Of a DNA stretch of 64,000 bases, positions 40,878-52,454 are shown piece after piece. Every line of letters starts with the position of its first letter. Positions within the stretch are counted from its first letter, which is position 1. This DNA is from Ctenosaura bakeri (Eukaryota > Chordata > Lepidosauria > Squamata > Iguanidae), in contig CAOLHI010001140.1 in assembly GCA_948474755.1 (NCBI GenBank), forward strand, positions 124,001 through 188,000, read 5' to 3'. The notes below the pieces were generated by a model. That model was not told the origin of the DNA, did not search any database, and was given only the letters and a program-made list of their open reading frames with translations. The position numbers and the translations under genes are program-made.

Positions 40878-41666
40878 GGCCCTTTCCACACCCTACTTTT
40901 CGTGGGGTCCTCTGGTGGGGATCCCAGCAGCTGCTCCGCTGAGAGAGGAGGAGGCCAGAAGCACCCCCTCCACACCAGCTGGCTCCCTAGTGAAGGAAGC
41001 ACAGTGGCCATGTGTTGGGGTTACCCTCCACGGTAGGTGTGGGGAGGCACACGGGATGGGATTTGTAGTACTAGAGGCCTGAAGTCCATGTGGCTGGCCT
41101 GCCCGCTGTAGATGTTAATTGTTCTTGCATTCCTTTGCTACCGTTCCCAAAACATCCCAGCTTCAAAGAGAGAGTAACTTGGCAACCCCTCAAGTCAGGA
41201 GCTACAAGGTCAACCTTACTGAATTCTGTGGGAAGGAGTGAATTGTTGTATTTTGCTGCCTGTGAGAATTTACTCAGTCCGAATCTCTGAAGTCTGCTGT
41301 GCTGTTCAACCTCTGAAATAAATCTTGCTTTTTGCATGTTTGTTTTGTGTGTTTGAATCGGTCTCTGACACCATGCCTCCTCCATCCTTCCTTCCTTCCT
41401 TCCTTCCTTCCTTCCTTCCTTCCTTCCTTCCTTCCTTCCTTCCTTCCTTCCGCAGCAAAGCTGGGTACCTTCCCAGGGTGCACTGGGGTGGGAAGCGCAG
41501 CCATTGTGCTTCCCGCAATTATGGGTCATTGACAGGGAAAACCCATCAGTGATTTAATCCGTGACTGAGAAGGATGGGACCGTGGCAACGTCATGCAGAA
41601 TCATCGTCACGGTCCCGCCCTCCTCCTGTCCCCATGGAGAGTTGGGAGGGTAGCGCGGAAAGGGCC
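40878..41666. mobile_element. Candidate larger DNA element with GGCCCTTTCC ends
   Basis: The left end GGCCCTTTCCACAC and right end GCGCGGAAAGGGCC are inverted with two differences over 14 bases. TTA flanks both sides (40875-40877, 41667-41669). The ends resemble those of the palindromic MITEs. It contains the (CCTT)n tract and no transposase. The pairing could be coincidental. Confidence 0.4.
41385..41451. repeat. (CCTT)n microsatellite
   Basis: About 16-17 tetranucleotide units form an uninterrupted tract. It gives false Glu/Gly/Arg/Lys or Phe/Leu/Pro/Ser open frames on the two strands. Confidence 0.97.
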
Positions 41667-41967
41667 TTAGTGTCAAAAGTGCTACCATATCCCTTTGCCT
41701 ACTGATCCAGACTAACACCACGATGCTTCTGAAAACCACCAGGAGTTTCTTGTGCATGGAGCCAGAAGATGGTGCCAGAGGATACCCAGCCGTTCTGGCT
41801 TGCAGTCAGACTTCCTGCTTGGCAGCTGGATGGAGAAGACTTTCACCTGCTGGCCCAGTCAGGTGTTCTGTCCAGGATGCCTTTCCCATGAGGACGTGAT
41901 TATTTATTTATTTGTCTGTTGAAGTTATATGCCATTTTTCTCCCAACACAAGATCCTAGGCAGTGTG

Positions 41968-42205
41968 TTGTTTGTTGTGTGCCTCCAAGTCATTTCCAAA
42001 TTATGGTGACCCTGTGATGACTCTATCACTGGTTTTTCTTGTCTGGATTTGTTCAGAGGGGGCTTGCCTCTGCCCTCCTCTGAGGCTGAGAGAGTGTGAC
42101 TTGCCCAAGGTTAGCTGGTGGGTTTCCATGGATGAGCAGGGATTTGAACATTGGTTTCCACATTCACAGTCTAATGCTCAAACCGTTATACCGCACTGGC
42201 CACAC
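41968..42205 (-). mobile_element. MIR-like tRNA SINE
   Basis: TTGTTGTGTGCCTCCAAGTCATTTCC, CTGAGAGAGTGTGACTTGCCCAAGG, GATTTGAACATTGG and AATGCTCAAACCGTTATACCGCACTGGCC give the complement of a full SINE. Confidence 0.88.
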
Positions 42206-42219
42206 TGAGGCAACACACA

Positions 42220-42960
42220 ACATTTTCAAAGCACAATACAATTAAAGACCTCTTAATACAAAAGTTAAAACACAGTTAAACTAAATTTCTATTTAAAAAA
42301 AAAACTGGTTAAAAACAAGTGAAAGACTTCATTAAAGCCAAGTTAAAAGCAGCATTAAAAGATGCTTAAAAGTGTAAAATGCTACTTTAAATAAAAAGGA
42401 AGCCTGCGGAAATACAACAGAGAAGGGGCCAACCAGGCCTCCCGTGGGAGGGGAGGTCTTGGGAGCAGCCACTGAGGAGGCCCTCTCTCGTTCCTCACCA
42501 GACGTGCCTGGGATGGTGGTGGGACAAGAGAACGCTCTCACCTGGGGCTGTTAAGACTCTGGCAGGATTGCATAGGGAGGCACAACCAGCGAGGGTGTTT
42601 TAACCGACCCCAGTCAGCATTCTGGCTGCAGCATTTTGGGCCTCCTGAAATTTCAAAACAGTTCCCCAAAGCAGCCCCACAGATAGTGTGTTACAGTAGT
42701 CCAAACGGGACGCAGTCAAGGCGTGTGTTGCTGTAGCCGTATTTGGATGCATGAAGAACGAGCGCAGCTGGCTCACTGGGACTGACTGTGCTCAGCCTGG
42801 CTGTTCAGACTCAGAGCTGAATCCAGGAGAACTCCAAGCTATGGGTGTGAGACTTCAGTGGGGGTGTAGCCACCCCAGCACAGGCCGAATCCTTATTCCC
42901 TGAGATAGCACCTCTGTATTGTCAGTATTCATTTTCAGTTTGTCCTCATCTATCCATTAC
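42220..42960. mobile_element. Unclassified LINE-like dispersed repeat
   Basis: TTAAAA-rich sequence leads into ACCCCAGTCAGCATTCTGGCTGCAGCATTTTGGGCC, AAAGCAGCCCCACAGATAGTGTG and TTACAGTAGTCCAAACGGGACG. I recognise these motifs from a reptile repeat but cannot name it. No protein domain was seen. Confidence 0.5.
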
Positions 42961-43139
42961 TGACAGCAGACACTGGTTTAATATAAAGACTGGTTGCTTT
43001 TGGGTCACTCAGTGTGTCTATTTGGGGAATGAGGCACATTTGCACATGGGTACTGGTGTTGTTTTCTTCATTGCTGCAGCACACCCCCCATGGCTGATCC
43101 TGAGCACTGAGTTCTGGAATGTAACTTCTGGTCGCTGTT

Positions 43140-43895
43140 GTGACCATCCATGGAAACCCAGAAGTTATTCAAGGTTTGCAGAAGAAGACACAAGCTAGGG
43201 GAGGCTGCAGCAGTTTGCTTTGGCCTGAGCCTACTGGGAAGGGCAAGAGACCACTCCCTCCTCCCTTCTCCCCCTCCCCCAAGTTAATGGGGTGCAAACT
43301 ACTTTTGCACTTTGAGCGCACTTTGCAGCAACTGAAGCGAACTCAGGGCAAAGGGGGGCAGTGGGAGGAAGAGAGAGGAATGGCATGCTTTAAAAGCAGG
43401 GCAGCTCTGGGCACCACAGTTCAAGAAGGAGATTGACAAGGTGGTAGGTATCCAGATGAAGGTGACCAAAATGGTCAAAGGCCTGAAACCATGAAACCCT
43501 ATAAGGATTGGCTTAGGGAGCTGGGGACATTTAGGTTAACAGATGATGTGACAGCCAAGTTTAAATATTTGAAGGAATGTCATATGGAGGTTGGAGCAAG
43601 CGTCTCTTCTCATGCTCCAGAGACCAGGACATGTCGTAATGACTTGAACTTCAGGAAAAGAGATTTCCATTAAATATTACAAGAACTTCCTGATGATAAG
43701 AAAAGTTTGACAGTGGAATCGGCTGCTGCCTTTGTGGAGTGCGGTGGAGTCTCCTCCTTCTTTGGGGAATTTTAGAGACTGGATGGCACCTGTCAGGAGT
43801 GCTTGTTCTGGGTCTTCCTGAATGAAAGAATGGGGTCAGAGTGGATGGCCTTTGAGGTCTTTTTCCACTCTAGGATTCTATGATTATATGAAAAG
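43140..43895 (+). mobile_element. CR1 3' region with upstream repeat segment (copy B)
   Basis: 43140-43400 is the + strand partner of the repeat at 8515-8860 (GCSSLLWPEPT ... GGQWEEE). It passes into CR1 sequence: GGGCACCACAGTTCAAGAAGG, TAAGGATTGGCTTAGGGAGCTGGGG, CTCCTCCTTCTTTGG and a tail TAGGATTCTATGATTATATG. Confidence 0.82.
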
Positions 43896-43899
43896 CACA

Positions 43900-45460
43900 G
43901 CATACAGACACTTTGTTGCACTAAACCAAAAAGCCTAGATACAAGTTGGGAGTGGGTGGAGATGGGAGCCCAGTCTCTAATGCGCCACTTCCGAGGGAAA
44001 AATCAGACTTCTGCCTCCTCTTCATCTTCTGGCAGTCTGCACCCTCCAGCTGGCCCCCTCCCTTGCCTGGAGAAGCACCCCAATTCCCCGAGATGCCGTC
44101 CCATGCCCTGAGACGTGGCACCATTTGTTTCTTTGAGTCCCCTTCCGCCAAGGGTGGGTGCCGGTGTGCAAAGGCCAATTTTCCACCTCAGCTCCCTCCC
44201 CATGGGTTGTACCCCACCAGCACCCCAAAGTAGCTCAATTTCCCTATATTTCTCCTCCAAAGTGGTGAGCAGAAGAGAAGTTGCATCACTTCCTGGCTCT
44301 TTTTTGGAAAGGCATGAGGAAGAAAATGGAGGTTTTGTGGGATCTGGGATGGGTTGGAGAAGTGGGTTTTCCCCCCGATTCTGCATATTTTGGGGGATTT
44401 TGGTGCAATTTTCTGGCAGAAGTGACCAAAAAATCATGCCATAGTTTTTTTTTTTTAAAGAAGGGTGTTCAGAGAGTTTTTGGGATTGCTGAAAGGACTG
44501 AAGGGCTGCAACAGTTAGGCCCGGTGGCCACCTATAGCCCAGTGGCCACACTTCCCCCAGCCCTGCTTTAAGCCAAGTGCAACTTCTCAGCCGCTTGCCC
44601 CTTAGCCCTGCAGATCTTCTCTGGGGAGGGAGAGAGGGTGGAGAAATGAAGAAGCTGCCCCCAACACTGCCATCAGGACTCTGCTTATTGCTGTGTTGGG
44701 CTGGAGTGCCTGCTGGAAGCGGCCGGCCTGGGGGTCTCTCAGGAGAGCTAACTGCCTTGGGATTCCCTATCTGTTTGCTCTCCATTGGTCAACCCAAACT
44801 GGGCAGAGGGGAAAAATTTCCCCTGTCTTGTAGTGGCACCTCTGAGCCTCCCTTCTGGGCCTTGTCAACATCTGTAAGAAGCATGAACCCAAACTGAGGG
44901 CCAGGCTGGCTGGGAGGCAGGGAAGGAGAGAGGAAAACAGACAGGTGGGGGTGGGTGAGCCCCACAGCCTCCCAGCATGGGGGTAACGAGAGCCAGCTGG
45001 GAGGCTGGATGAGGCTCCAGCCCTGGCAGCTCATTCATCTTCCTAAGTAGTTCCTTGTGGGGGGTTGGGGGGGTTGGAGGCAAGCTGTACCCTGCAGCCC
45101 AGGTGTGGGTGGGTGGGGCAGGGGGGCTCCTAGGCTTGTCAGAGCCTGGATGGCCACCTGCCCTGGGAGCAGAGATGGGGAGGGAGGGAGGGAGATTAGC
45201 ACAACATAATCACCTCCTCAAGAGGGCGGGCGGGCGGGTGGGTGGGAGGAGGGTGGCATTCCAGGGGGCCCAAGAAGCCCTCTTCCTCTTGAACGTCTGC
45301 TGTGGGGCTGCTGGATTGTGTCTCCACTCCCACGATAGAGGCCCCTCTGCTTTCCTTTGCAGAGGTACAAGCTCTTGTCACTGAGACATGGAGTCTAACT
45401 GCAGATTGGCATTGTTGGATCCTGCAGGCTTTGTGCCTTCAAGTCATCTTCCTCTTGTCG
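43900..45460. other. Intergenic DNA without a recognised gene
   Basis: The largest open frames (minus strand, 44003-44785) show no domain or splice signals. A T10-type run lies near 44445 and GGGT/GGGA-rich patches at 45055-45250. Confidence 0.45.
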
Positions 45461-45466
45461 TGGTCC

Positions 45467-45690
45467 TTCCATGGGATTCTAGAGTGGGAAGAGACCCCAA
45501 GAGCTATCCAGTCCAGCCCCTTCTGCCATGCAGGAAGACACCATCCAAGCACTCCCTTTGACGGATGGCCACCCAGCCCCTGTTTAAAGACCTTCAAAGA
45601 AGGAGGAGACGCCACCACACTCCACGGAGGCAGCTGCGTGTTCCACTGTCGAACGAGGTTCTTCCTCGTGTTTAGGGAGAACACTTCCCT
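45467..45690 (-). mobile_element. CR1 3' fragment
   Basis: TGGGATTCTAGAGTGGGAAGAGACCCC, CAGTCCAGCCCCTTCTGCCATGCAGG and TTTAAAGACCTTCAAAGAAGG are the complement of the CR1 3' end. Confidence 0.88.
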
Positions 45691-45699
45691 GGGGTTCTC

Positions 45700-47599
45700 T
45701 TGGCCAGATTCCTTGAAAGAAGGCTTGCCACCCTGCCCTTCCTCTGAGTAGAGAAGAGCGTGACTTGCCCAAAATCACCCCATGGCTTTCCATGACTGTG
45801 TGGGGAGTTGAACCCTGTTCCCCCAAAAGCAATGCCTGCCCATGAAATGCCCACCCTGCCATACAGTGCCAAGAGATGCCACAGCACGGAGGCTGGGTGC
45901 AGGCAAATCTTTCGACTGAAACACAGATGGGCCTCTAGCTTGACAAGAGAGTAGCCACAGGAGTGTCCGGGGTTTGGACAAGACTCAAATACTCCTCTGC
46001 TGGGCATCAGCCGCTCTGGGCAATCCATGGACATCCTTCCACAAGTGGCCATGCTAGTCCTGCTGGCCATGGCAGACTGGAGGACTGGCAGAGCAGACCA
46101 GGAGAACTCAGCAGTGAAGAATTTTGCAGAAGGTCACAGCCAGGGGAAATGGAGTTTGGCACCAGTAGGAGCTGCTTCAACACCATTTGCTCCATGCCAT
46201 CCATCTCCCGGAGTTCCTACTCCTGGGGAGGCCTCGTGGGAGATCTCCTTCCCAGATAGATTGCCAGGTGATGAGTGAGAGCGCAGAGGGGAAAGCAGCC
46301 GCAGCTTTTAGCAGCTCCAAAAGGTATTCTTTCAAACCAGGATTTTAAATGCTGCCACTGCCTTATATATTCTATGTTCTGAGAACAGACACTTCACAAG
46401 GCCCTTCCCCCCGCCCCCCTGTTTTAGGACCCGGATAGCTTTCTGGAAACCCAAGAGGGTGCCACAAATGGAGGGGAGGAAGGACAGGTGGCCAGACAGT
46501 TCTTGACTCTGGCCCCTGACAGAGGCCAGACTGGGGCCCTCCCCCGAGCAGATCCCCAAGAGCTCCCCCTCTTTGCACCTGCACAAGGTATCCTAGGTCC
46601 AACAGCACAGGAATGAAAAAATACAGCACAATGCCCATACAGAATCTATGCACATGAGGACCCATTTTCAGCCCTGCAACACTGAGGAGTCCCACAGCCC
46701 CTCCCCCCTTACACATTTTTTGCTCAATTATCCATGCAAGTTAATGAGACGTTGATGATAAGACTAGTATCAGGAGATTCAAGAAGGGCTTGGGAAGAAG
46801 AGGAAGCAAGGTAAGGCCGAGATCCAGCCTTGCGCTTGTATCATGTAAACCTGCACTCATGTAGCCATGTGGTGGCTGGGCTTTGTGCATTGGGAGGGTT
46901 GGAGTGAAGGTTAGGGCTAGGGCTAGGGTTACACAGACGAACTGTGCATCTGAAGTTGCCTCTTCCCATGTGTGTTCGCTTCTTGTCTCATGGTGCCATG
47001 GGGAATCATGCGCTGGGGCTGTTTTTGCAACCCTAATGTGGTCTGTTGGAAGCAATGGCAAACAGCTATGCTCCTGGCAGGAATATGTGACTGCTTGTGC
47101 CGTGATTACATTTGTGGGCCTCCCTAAACAACTGTGAGCTGAAAATGGGCATCACACCTCGTCCAAAGAACGTACCACCCCATGCATAGTGGAACCAATG
47201 TCTGTACAAAACTCCAAGAGGGAGCCAGCCAACCGGCCTCTTCACCTCCATCACTGGACGGACCCCTTTCCTGTGAGGGGCCAGGAGCAGTTGCACCATT
47301 GATGGTCCAGCCCTGTTTTTGACCTTCCAGCTCAGTGGCTGTTTGATGGCCCTGCCCTGAGATAGGTGTGAGTGTTATAGGTCTCCTCAGTCCCCAGGGG
47401 GCAAAGATGAAGCTCTTGGCTGTTGTTTTCATTTCCAATTGTGGTTGGTGCTCCTGGCTGGGCCTGCCATTGTCTCCTTGGGGCTCATTTCCATTGCAGT
47501 GAGGCTACACCACATGGCGCAAGTTTGGGTTGATCTGGGCAGCAGCTGGACCACGGTTTCTGCACGTGTGAGAATATCTGCAGGCCATGTGCGTGTGTG
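45700..47599. other. Intergenic DNA without a recognised gene
   Basis: 45750-45810 has a short MIR-like SINE remnant (GACTTGCCCAAAATCACCCCATGG). 46909-46931 reads GGTTAGGGCTAGGGCTAGGGTTA, a short telomere-like stretch. Nothing else was recognised. Confidence 0.45.
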
Positions 47600-47830
47600 T
47601 TTCTGTGTGTCTAAATGTACCTTCAAGTTGCCTGTTGATTTATGACAACCCTGTGAACTTCATAGGATTTTCTTAGGCAAGGAATCCTCAGAGGTGGCTT
47701 TGCTAGTTCATTCCTTTTAAACATAGCCTACACGACCTGCTCCTCCTTGGCAGTCTCCCATCCAGGTACTAACAAGGGTTGGCCCTGCTTAGCTTCCAAT
47801 ATCAGACAGGACCTTCAGAGTATTTAGGCC
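47600..47830 (-). mobile_element. 5S-rRNA-derived SINE
   Basis: ACCTTCAAGTTGCCTGTTGATTTATGACAACCC is followed by the complement of the 5S head: CAGTCTCCCATCCAGGTACTAACAAGGG, CCCTGCTTAGCTTCCAATATCAGACAGG. Confidence 0.85.
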
Positions 47831-48607
47831 ACATACATTTTGCAAGTTCCCCGGGCGAGGTTAAGGGTCAGCAGAGACACAGAGGGTTCCTCCCGCAGGG
47901 CAATGTCGCCATCCCTCAACTTTAATCAAGTTATCCCATTAGGCAGCGGCTGTCCAGACCGCCTGCTCCTGTCAAGGAGGAAAAATGGCCAGACAAATTC
48001 TGAGCAGCAGGAGCCGAACGCTCTCCTGCCTGGCCGGGTGAAAAGTACTGGCCACCTTCGTGTGGCTTGGCTGCTCTTGCATGTTGGGAGAGACCTCCAT
48101 GCTGGTTTCTGAGCTCAGCTGGAGGAGGGTGGGCGGCCCTGCTCCTCCCTTGAAGGGGCAGACGGTGCTCCGAGAGGCTGGAGGACAGGGTAAGAGAGCC
48201 CCCTAAGCAGGCTGAGGAAAAGGCATCAGCTGAGTTCCTGCACTGTGCCTGGAAGTGGAAATCTATACATGCACAGACACGTAGCAACACGGTGATTGTG
48301 ATATGCCACCCTTCTCCTGGATACCAGCCTCGTGCCGCCTACGATGTACCTGTGCCTGCCTCTCCTTCTTCTTCTCCTCCCTTTGGGCAATGAGGAACAC
48401 GCTGCTGCACCACACGGCTTCCTCCTCCTCCTCTTGAGAATTCATCGGAGCCAGGTACATCAGTCCTAATCGAGATTCTTTGCTTCAGTTGCCCCAAACC
48501 CACTTTAACAAACAAACAAACAAACATCTGGTTTATTTTCTTCAGTCAGGAGGGCACTTGCTGGCTTATTCTTTTTGGCCCCTGGTCTGAAAGGGGGTTC
48601 TCTAGGA
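47831..48607. other. Intergenic DNA, one weak exon-like stretch
   Basis: No gene was recognised. The minus strand at about 48350-48460 has an open, Glu/Lys-rich stretch ending in a possible CAG|GTACAT donor (see findings). An (AAAC)n run lies at 48510-48526. Confidence 0.35.
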
Positions 48608-48760
48608 GGGTTTCCACACTATAGCACTATTGTTGCACTTTCAACTTCCTATGGAATCCTGGGGTTTGCAAAGGCCCCTTCCTAAACTGCAAACCCCAGG
48701 ATTCTACAGGATGTTGAAAGTACAATAATTGCACTGTACCAGACTAGTGCAGAAATGGCC
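48608..48760. mobile_element. Palindromic MITE
   Basis: GGGTTTCCACACTATAGCACTATTG pairs with the right end ACTAGTGCAGAAATGGCC. The centre has TGGAATCCTGGGGTTTGC and its complement. Confidence 0.85.
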
Positions 48761-48773
48761 TAAGTCCACAGTT

Positions 48774-48821
<48 letters not shown>

Positions 48822-48835
48822 TAGAGAGAGAGAGA
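48774..48835. repeat. (GT)n(GA)n compound microsatellite
   Basis: GT units run to about 48796, then GA units to about 48835 with one interruption (GTA). Confidence 0.95.
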
Positions 48836-49209
48836 GATGGGTTTTTTGCCTGACTCAGTTTTAAAATAAAAAGGAAATTAATCTGGACCCAAGGAAGCCC
48901 CACTTATCATGCTTCAAGTGAAGAGGTTGTGACTGTAATTCCCTGGAGTTGTTTCTTCCACCAGAGAAAGAAGCCAAACAAATAATGACCCAGGCCCCCA
49001 TTTGCATGATTTTCTGGGCCATCCCATTCCAATATCGGGGTGTTCTAGAGGCTGTTTTGGTGGTAAAGGTCTGTATTGACTCCACATAATGGCGTTTGTA
49101 GAAGGAGAAGGCAGACGTGCCAGTGGGGAACCGGGAGCTGAGAAACTGCTACCATCTCTGTTTAGTGAGAGCTCCGGAAGCCCCTAAGCCCCCTGTGGGC
49201 CTTGCAGAG

Positions 49210-49522
49210 GAGAGGACGGGGGGGGCATGATGCAGTCACCTTTAAATACATTGCCTCAGAGACTAGAACCCAGACTAAGAGATTCAGATTAGAAGGAGAT
49301 TGCACCTGAATATTAGGAAGAGCTTCTTCACTGCAAGAGCCGTTCAATGTGGACAGGACTGCCGGGGGGGTGGGCTGTGGACCCTCCATCTTTGGAGTCT
49401 TTAAGAAGAGGTCAGATGTCCATCCTGTAGGAGGGTTTGAGCTATGTGTTCCTGAATGGCAGATGGTTGGACCAGATGGCCTCTGTCGCCCCTTCCAGCA
49501 CTGTGGCTCTGTGGTTCTAGAA
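49210..49522 (+). mobile_element. CR1 3' fragment
   Basis: AGAGACTAGAACCCAGACTAAGAG, GAATATTAGGAAGAGC, AATGGCAGATGGTTGGACCAGATGGCC and a CTGTGGTTCTAG tail. Confidence 0.82.
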
Positions 49523-49574
49523 TTGCAAGTCATGACTCCCGGGGCTCATGCAGGGGGTCCGCCAGTAAGGCACC

Positions 49575-49800
49575 CCTGAGGGGCAGTCATCCAACCTTTG
49601 TCTGAACACTGCCACAGAAGGAGAGTCCCCCACATTCCGAGGGGGATCCCTTCCCATGGGAAACATCTCTTACCACCAGGAGGATCTTCCTAATGCCTAC
49701 CTGGAGCCTCTGTTCTTGCCCTTGGAATCCACAGGGGTTCAGGTCCTATCTTTTAGAGGAGAATAAAACAAGTTCACTGTTCTTCCTTTTGATCTGTGCT
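49575..49800 (-). mobile_element. CR1-type 3' fragment
   Basis: GTCATCCAACCTTTGTCTGAACACTGCCACAGAAGGAGAGTCC is the complement of CR1 3' blocks. It is more diverged than its neighbour. Confidence 0.65.
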
Positions 49801-49871
49801 TGCACCCCTCTTTGGGGCCTCCACAGAGCTGGTCATCTGGTGAAGCACTAGAACTCACTGCCACAAAGTAC

Positions 49872-49948
49872 ACAGAACTACAAACTCCAGGATTCCATAG
49901 GATGGGGCTGGGTGGCTAAAGCAGGATCACCGTGCTCTAAATGTGTGG
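49872..49948. mobile_element. Half of a palindromic MITE
   Basis: GAACTACAAACTCCAGGATTCCATAGGATG and CACCGTGCTCTAAATGTGTGG form one recognisable arm. Confidence 0.6.
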
Positions 49949-49949
49949 T

Positions 49950-51975
49950 GATGGAGAGATAGAAAGAGAGCCCCAGGAGGGGCAATGAAGCACTACCACC
50001 CCTCCCTCAAAGAATCCCAGAAAAGGAGATTCTATTGGGGTCCCTCCAACTGGGTTAAAAATCCCTCTCCCCAAAGCTTCCGCCATGACAACAGAAGGAA
50101 AATGGAGAACTGTACTGCTGCACAAGGAAAGACGGCACCCTTCTGTGCCCCTGGAAAGGGGTTCCTGTATACTCCGTTCTGAGCCAGGAGAGGAACCTTC
50201 ATTGCTCCCACATACAGGAAGCAGCACATGATTGTGAGAGCTGGGGTGAAATGTGGGGAGGAAATGCAGCTCTCCATTTTGGGCCTGAGAGAGAAAGAGC
50301 CGGGCTCTTTTCCCTCTGCTCACCCCCTCCCTTTGCAATGCAGATGTTGTGAGTTGGCCTCCCCCCTTCCCTCCCTCCATCCCTCCCCCTCGTGTTCAGC
50401 AACTGCTTTCCAGCAAATTATTTCTGTAAGATCTCAGCAGTTCCAGAGACAAAAGCCCAGGTATGGCGCCTCTGCATGCGCCTGACCTTTCACATCTCGG
50501 GACAAATGTGCAGCAAGCGAGAGACGGTGGCACAAAGAGCCCCCGCCTGAGCTGGACGGAGCAGTGACCTTGCCTGCCACGGCTACCTGCTGCTCCTCCA
50601 CAATGAAGACCCCATCCCGGGAAGGCAGAGAAGAAAGGGCCTGCGAAGCATCATGTGCCTGGCAACCGTGGCTCCCTTCATTATCCCAAGCCCATGCCTT
50701 CAGACAGAAGACAAACCCTACACCCAGATAATAAAGAGGTAACAGAAAAGAAAGGGCCAGGGGACATCTCATAACCCCCCCTCGTGCACAGGGAAAATGT
50801 CAACATCTGTGCGCCTCCCTAACAGCTGTGACAATGACTCTGTGCATTGCAGTCTTCCAAAAGGTGAAACAAATACCACAGAAGCAGGGCCCAATCTCAG
50901 GTGACTGTCCCCCAGGACCTTTCCAGCCCTGCTGGACCCGGGGGCTCATGTCTGTCTTCCCCACTTTATTAAGTAGCCGGGAGCAGAAGGTGGGGTTCAG
51001 ATAGGGTGGGGGCAAAAATAAGCCATGTGAGAGAGCGAGGGGGGGCTCTAGTGGAGCCCATGCCCACCTCCCCAAGTGGGGAGCAGAGGAAGGGAGCTGC
51101 CAGCCCCCAAGAAAATTCTGTCCCACAAGAGTTTCCTTTGACTGTCCATCTGCAGAGGGAACAGCGTGCCAATAACCTTAATCGGCTTAGCGCGGCCTTT
51201 GGCATGTTGGTTCAAAACGGGGACCTCTAATGCGGATGTAAAGGGGGCTTTGTCTGAAATGCTCCATCGAAAGGCAAACATGCTTCTTTTTGATCCTGAG
51301 CTCTGACTTGGGCAGCAGATTCTGTCCCTTTTTAAATTTCTGCTTTGAAAGTTGGCTCCCATCCACGGCCTCCCTCTTGCTCGGAGAAAGGACGGGTTAC
51401 AAATACAGTCGCTCAGTCAGTAGAATTCTTGTACCTCCTTTAAGCCACTGACTGGGGCCAAACTCCTATTTGACTACAGTTTCTGCAGCTGAGCAGGGAT
51501 TCCAAGCCAGGCCTCCCAGAGTCCAACGCCCAAGCCATGTTGGCCCTCGGTGCTCTGCCCAATTTTAGGAACATCTGCTCCATCTTGGCTCCCTTTCATC
51601 TAAACGAATCTCCCAGTTTAGCCCTGCGTCACACAAGCTGGTGGGTTTCTTTTGGCGATCCTTTTGGGCACTGCCACCTCCCCACTGGGTCCCCATGTCA
51701 GTGATATTATGGTCTGTTTCTTTCCACCCCCTTCCCTAATGATCCAACATGGTGGTTGCCTTCTCCAGCCCCACCCACCCCCATCGGGGGTCAGTCCCAT
51801 TCCGTGGGATCCACACAAACCCAAGGCCTCTTTTGGGGTGACTTCCTGCAGAATCTCTTGGGGAGAATGTGGGTCTCAGTACCCGGGGAGCTTGCCCTGA
51901 TTCTCTTTTGGTGTGATGGCTCTGACCAGGCACCCCTGGTCCTGACACACCTTGCTTGCCATTCTGTTGGCCATT
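49950..51975. other. Non-repetitive intergenic DNA
   Basis: This is one of the few long stretches where I recognise no repeat. No coding domain was found: the minus frame at 50434-50772 begins with a hydrophobic segment but matches no family. The stretch 51100-51360 has the look of conserved non-coding DNA (see findings). Confidence 0.4.
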
Positions 51976-51979
51976 CTGT

Positions 51980-52450
51980 CCATCGTGGCCTTGGAGGGTA
52001 CTCCAAGGGCTATCTAGTCAATCCCCTCCCCATGCCAGAGCAGGAATCCAGGAGAGCTGAAGTCCTGCTGAGAGGGGCACCCAACCTCTGCTTAGAAACA
52101 TCCAGTGAAGGAGAGTTTCCTCCGCCCCTGGGAATCCGCTGCTCCACGCTGCTTTTACTGCCAGGAGCTTTTCCTCTTTATCCGGGAGAACCTCTTTCCT
52201 TGTAATTCGGATCCATCCATTGGGCTCTTGCCCCCTGGAACAGCAGAAAGCAAGCCCCGTTCTGTCTGTCTTGGGGTAACAGCCCTCCAGAGCCTGGGAG
52301 AGGGCTCCCTCTCCCCACCTGCCCCTCTTCCCTTCTCCCGCACCCCCTCCGCCGCTCCCTCCAGACTTTGTGCCATCTCGGTTTCCCTCCTCTGGAGGAC
52401 GCGTCCCAGCTTGTAAACATCCTGCTCAGACTTCGAGGTTTCCTTTTCCA
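51980..52450 (-). mobile_element. Diverged CR1 3' fragment
   Basis: CTTGGAGGGTACTCCAAGGGCTATCTAGTC, CTCTGCTTAGAAACATCCAG, CTTTATCCGGGAGAACCTC and CTGGAACAGCAGAAAGCAAGCCC are the complement of CR1. Confidence 0.72.
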
Positions 52451-52454
52451 CTCC

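Noticed and set aside
41385..41451. Repetitive-protein open frames over the tetranucleotide tract
   Set aside because: They are translations of the (CCTT)n microsatellite.
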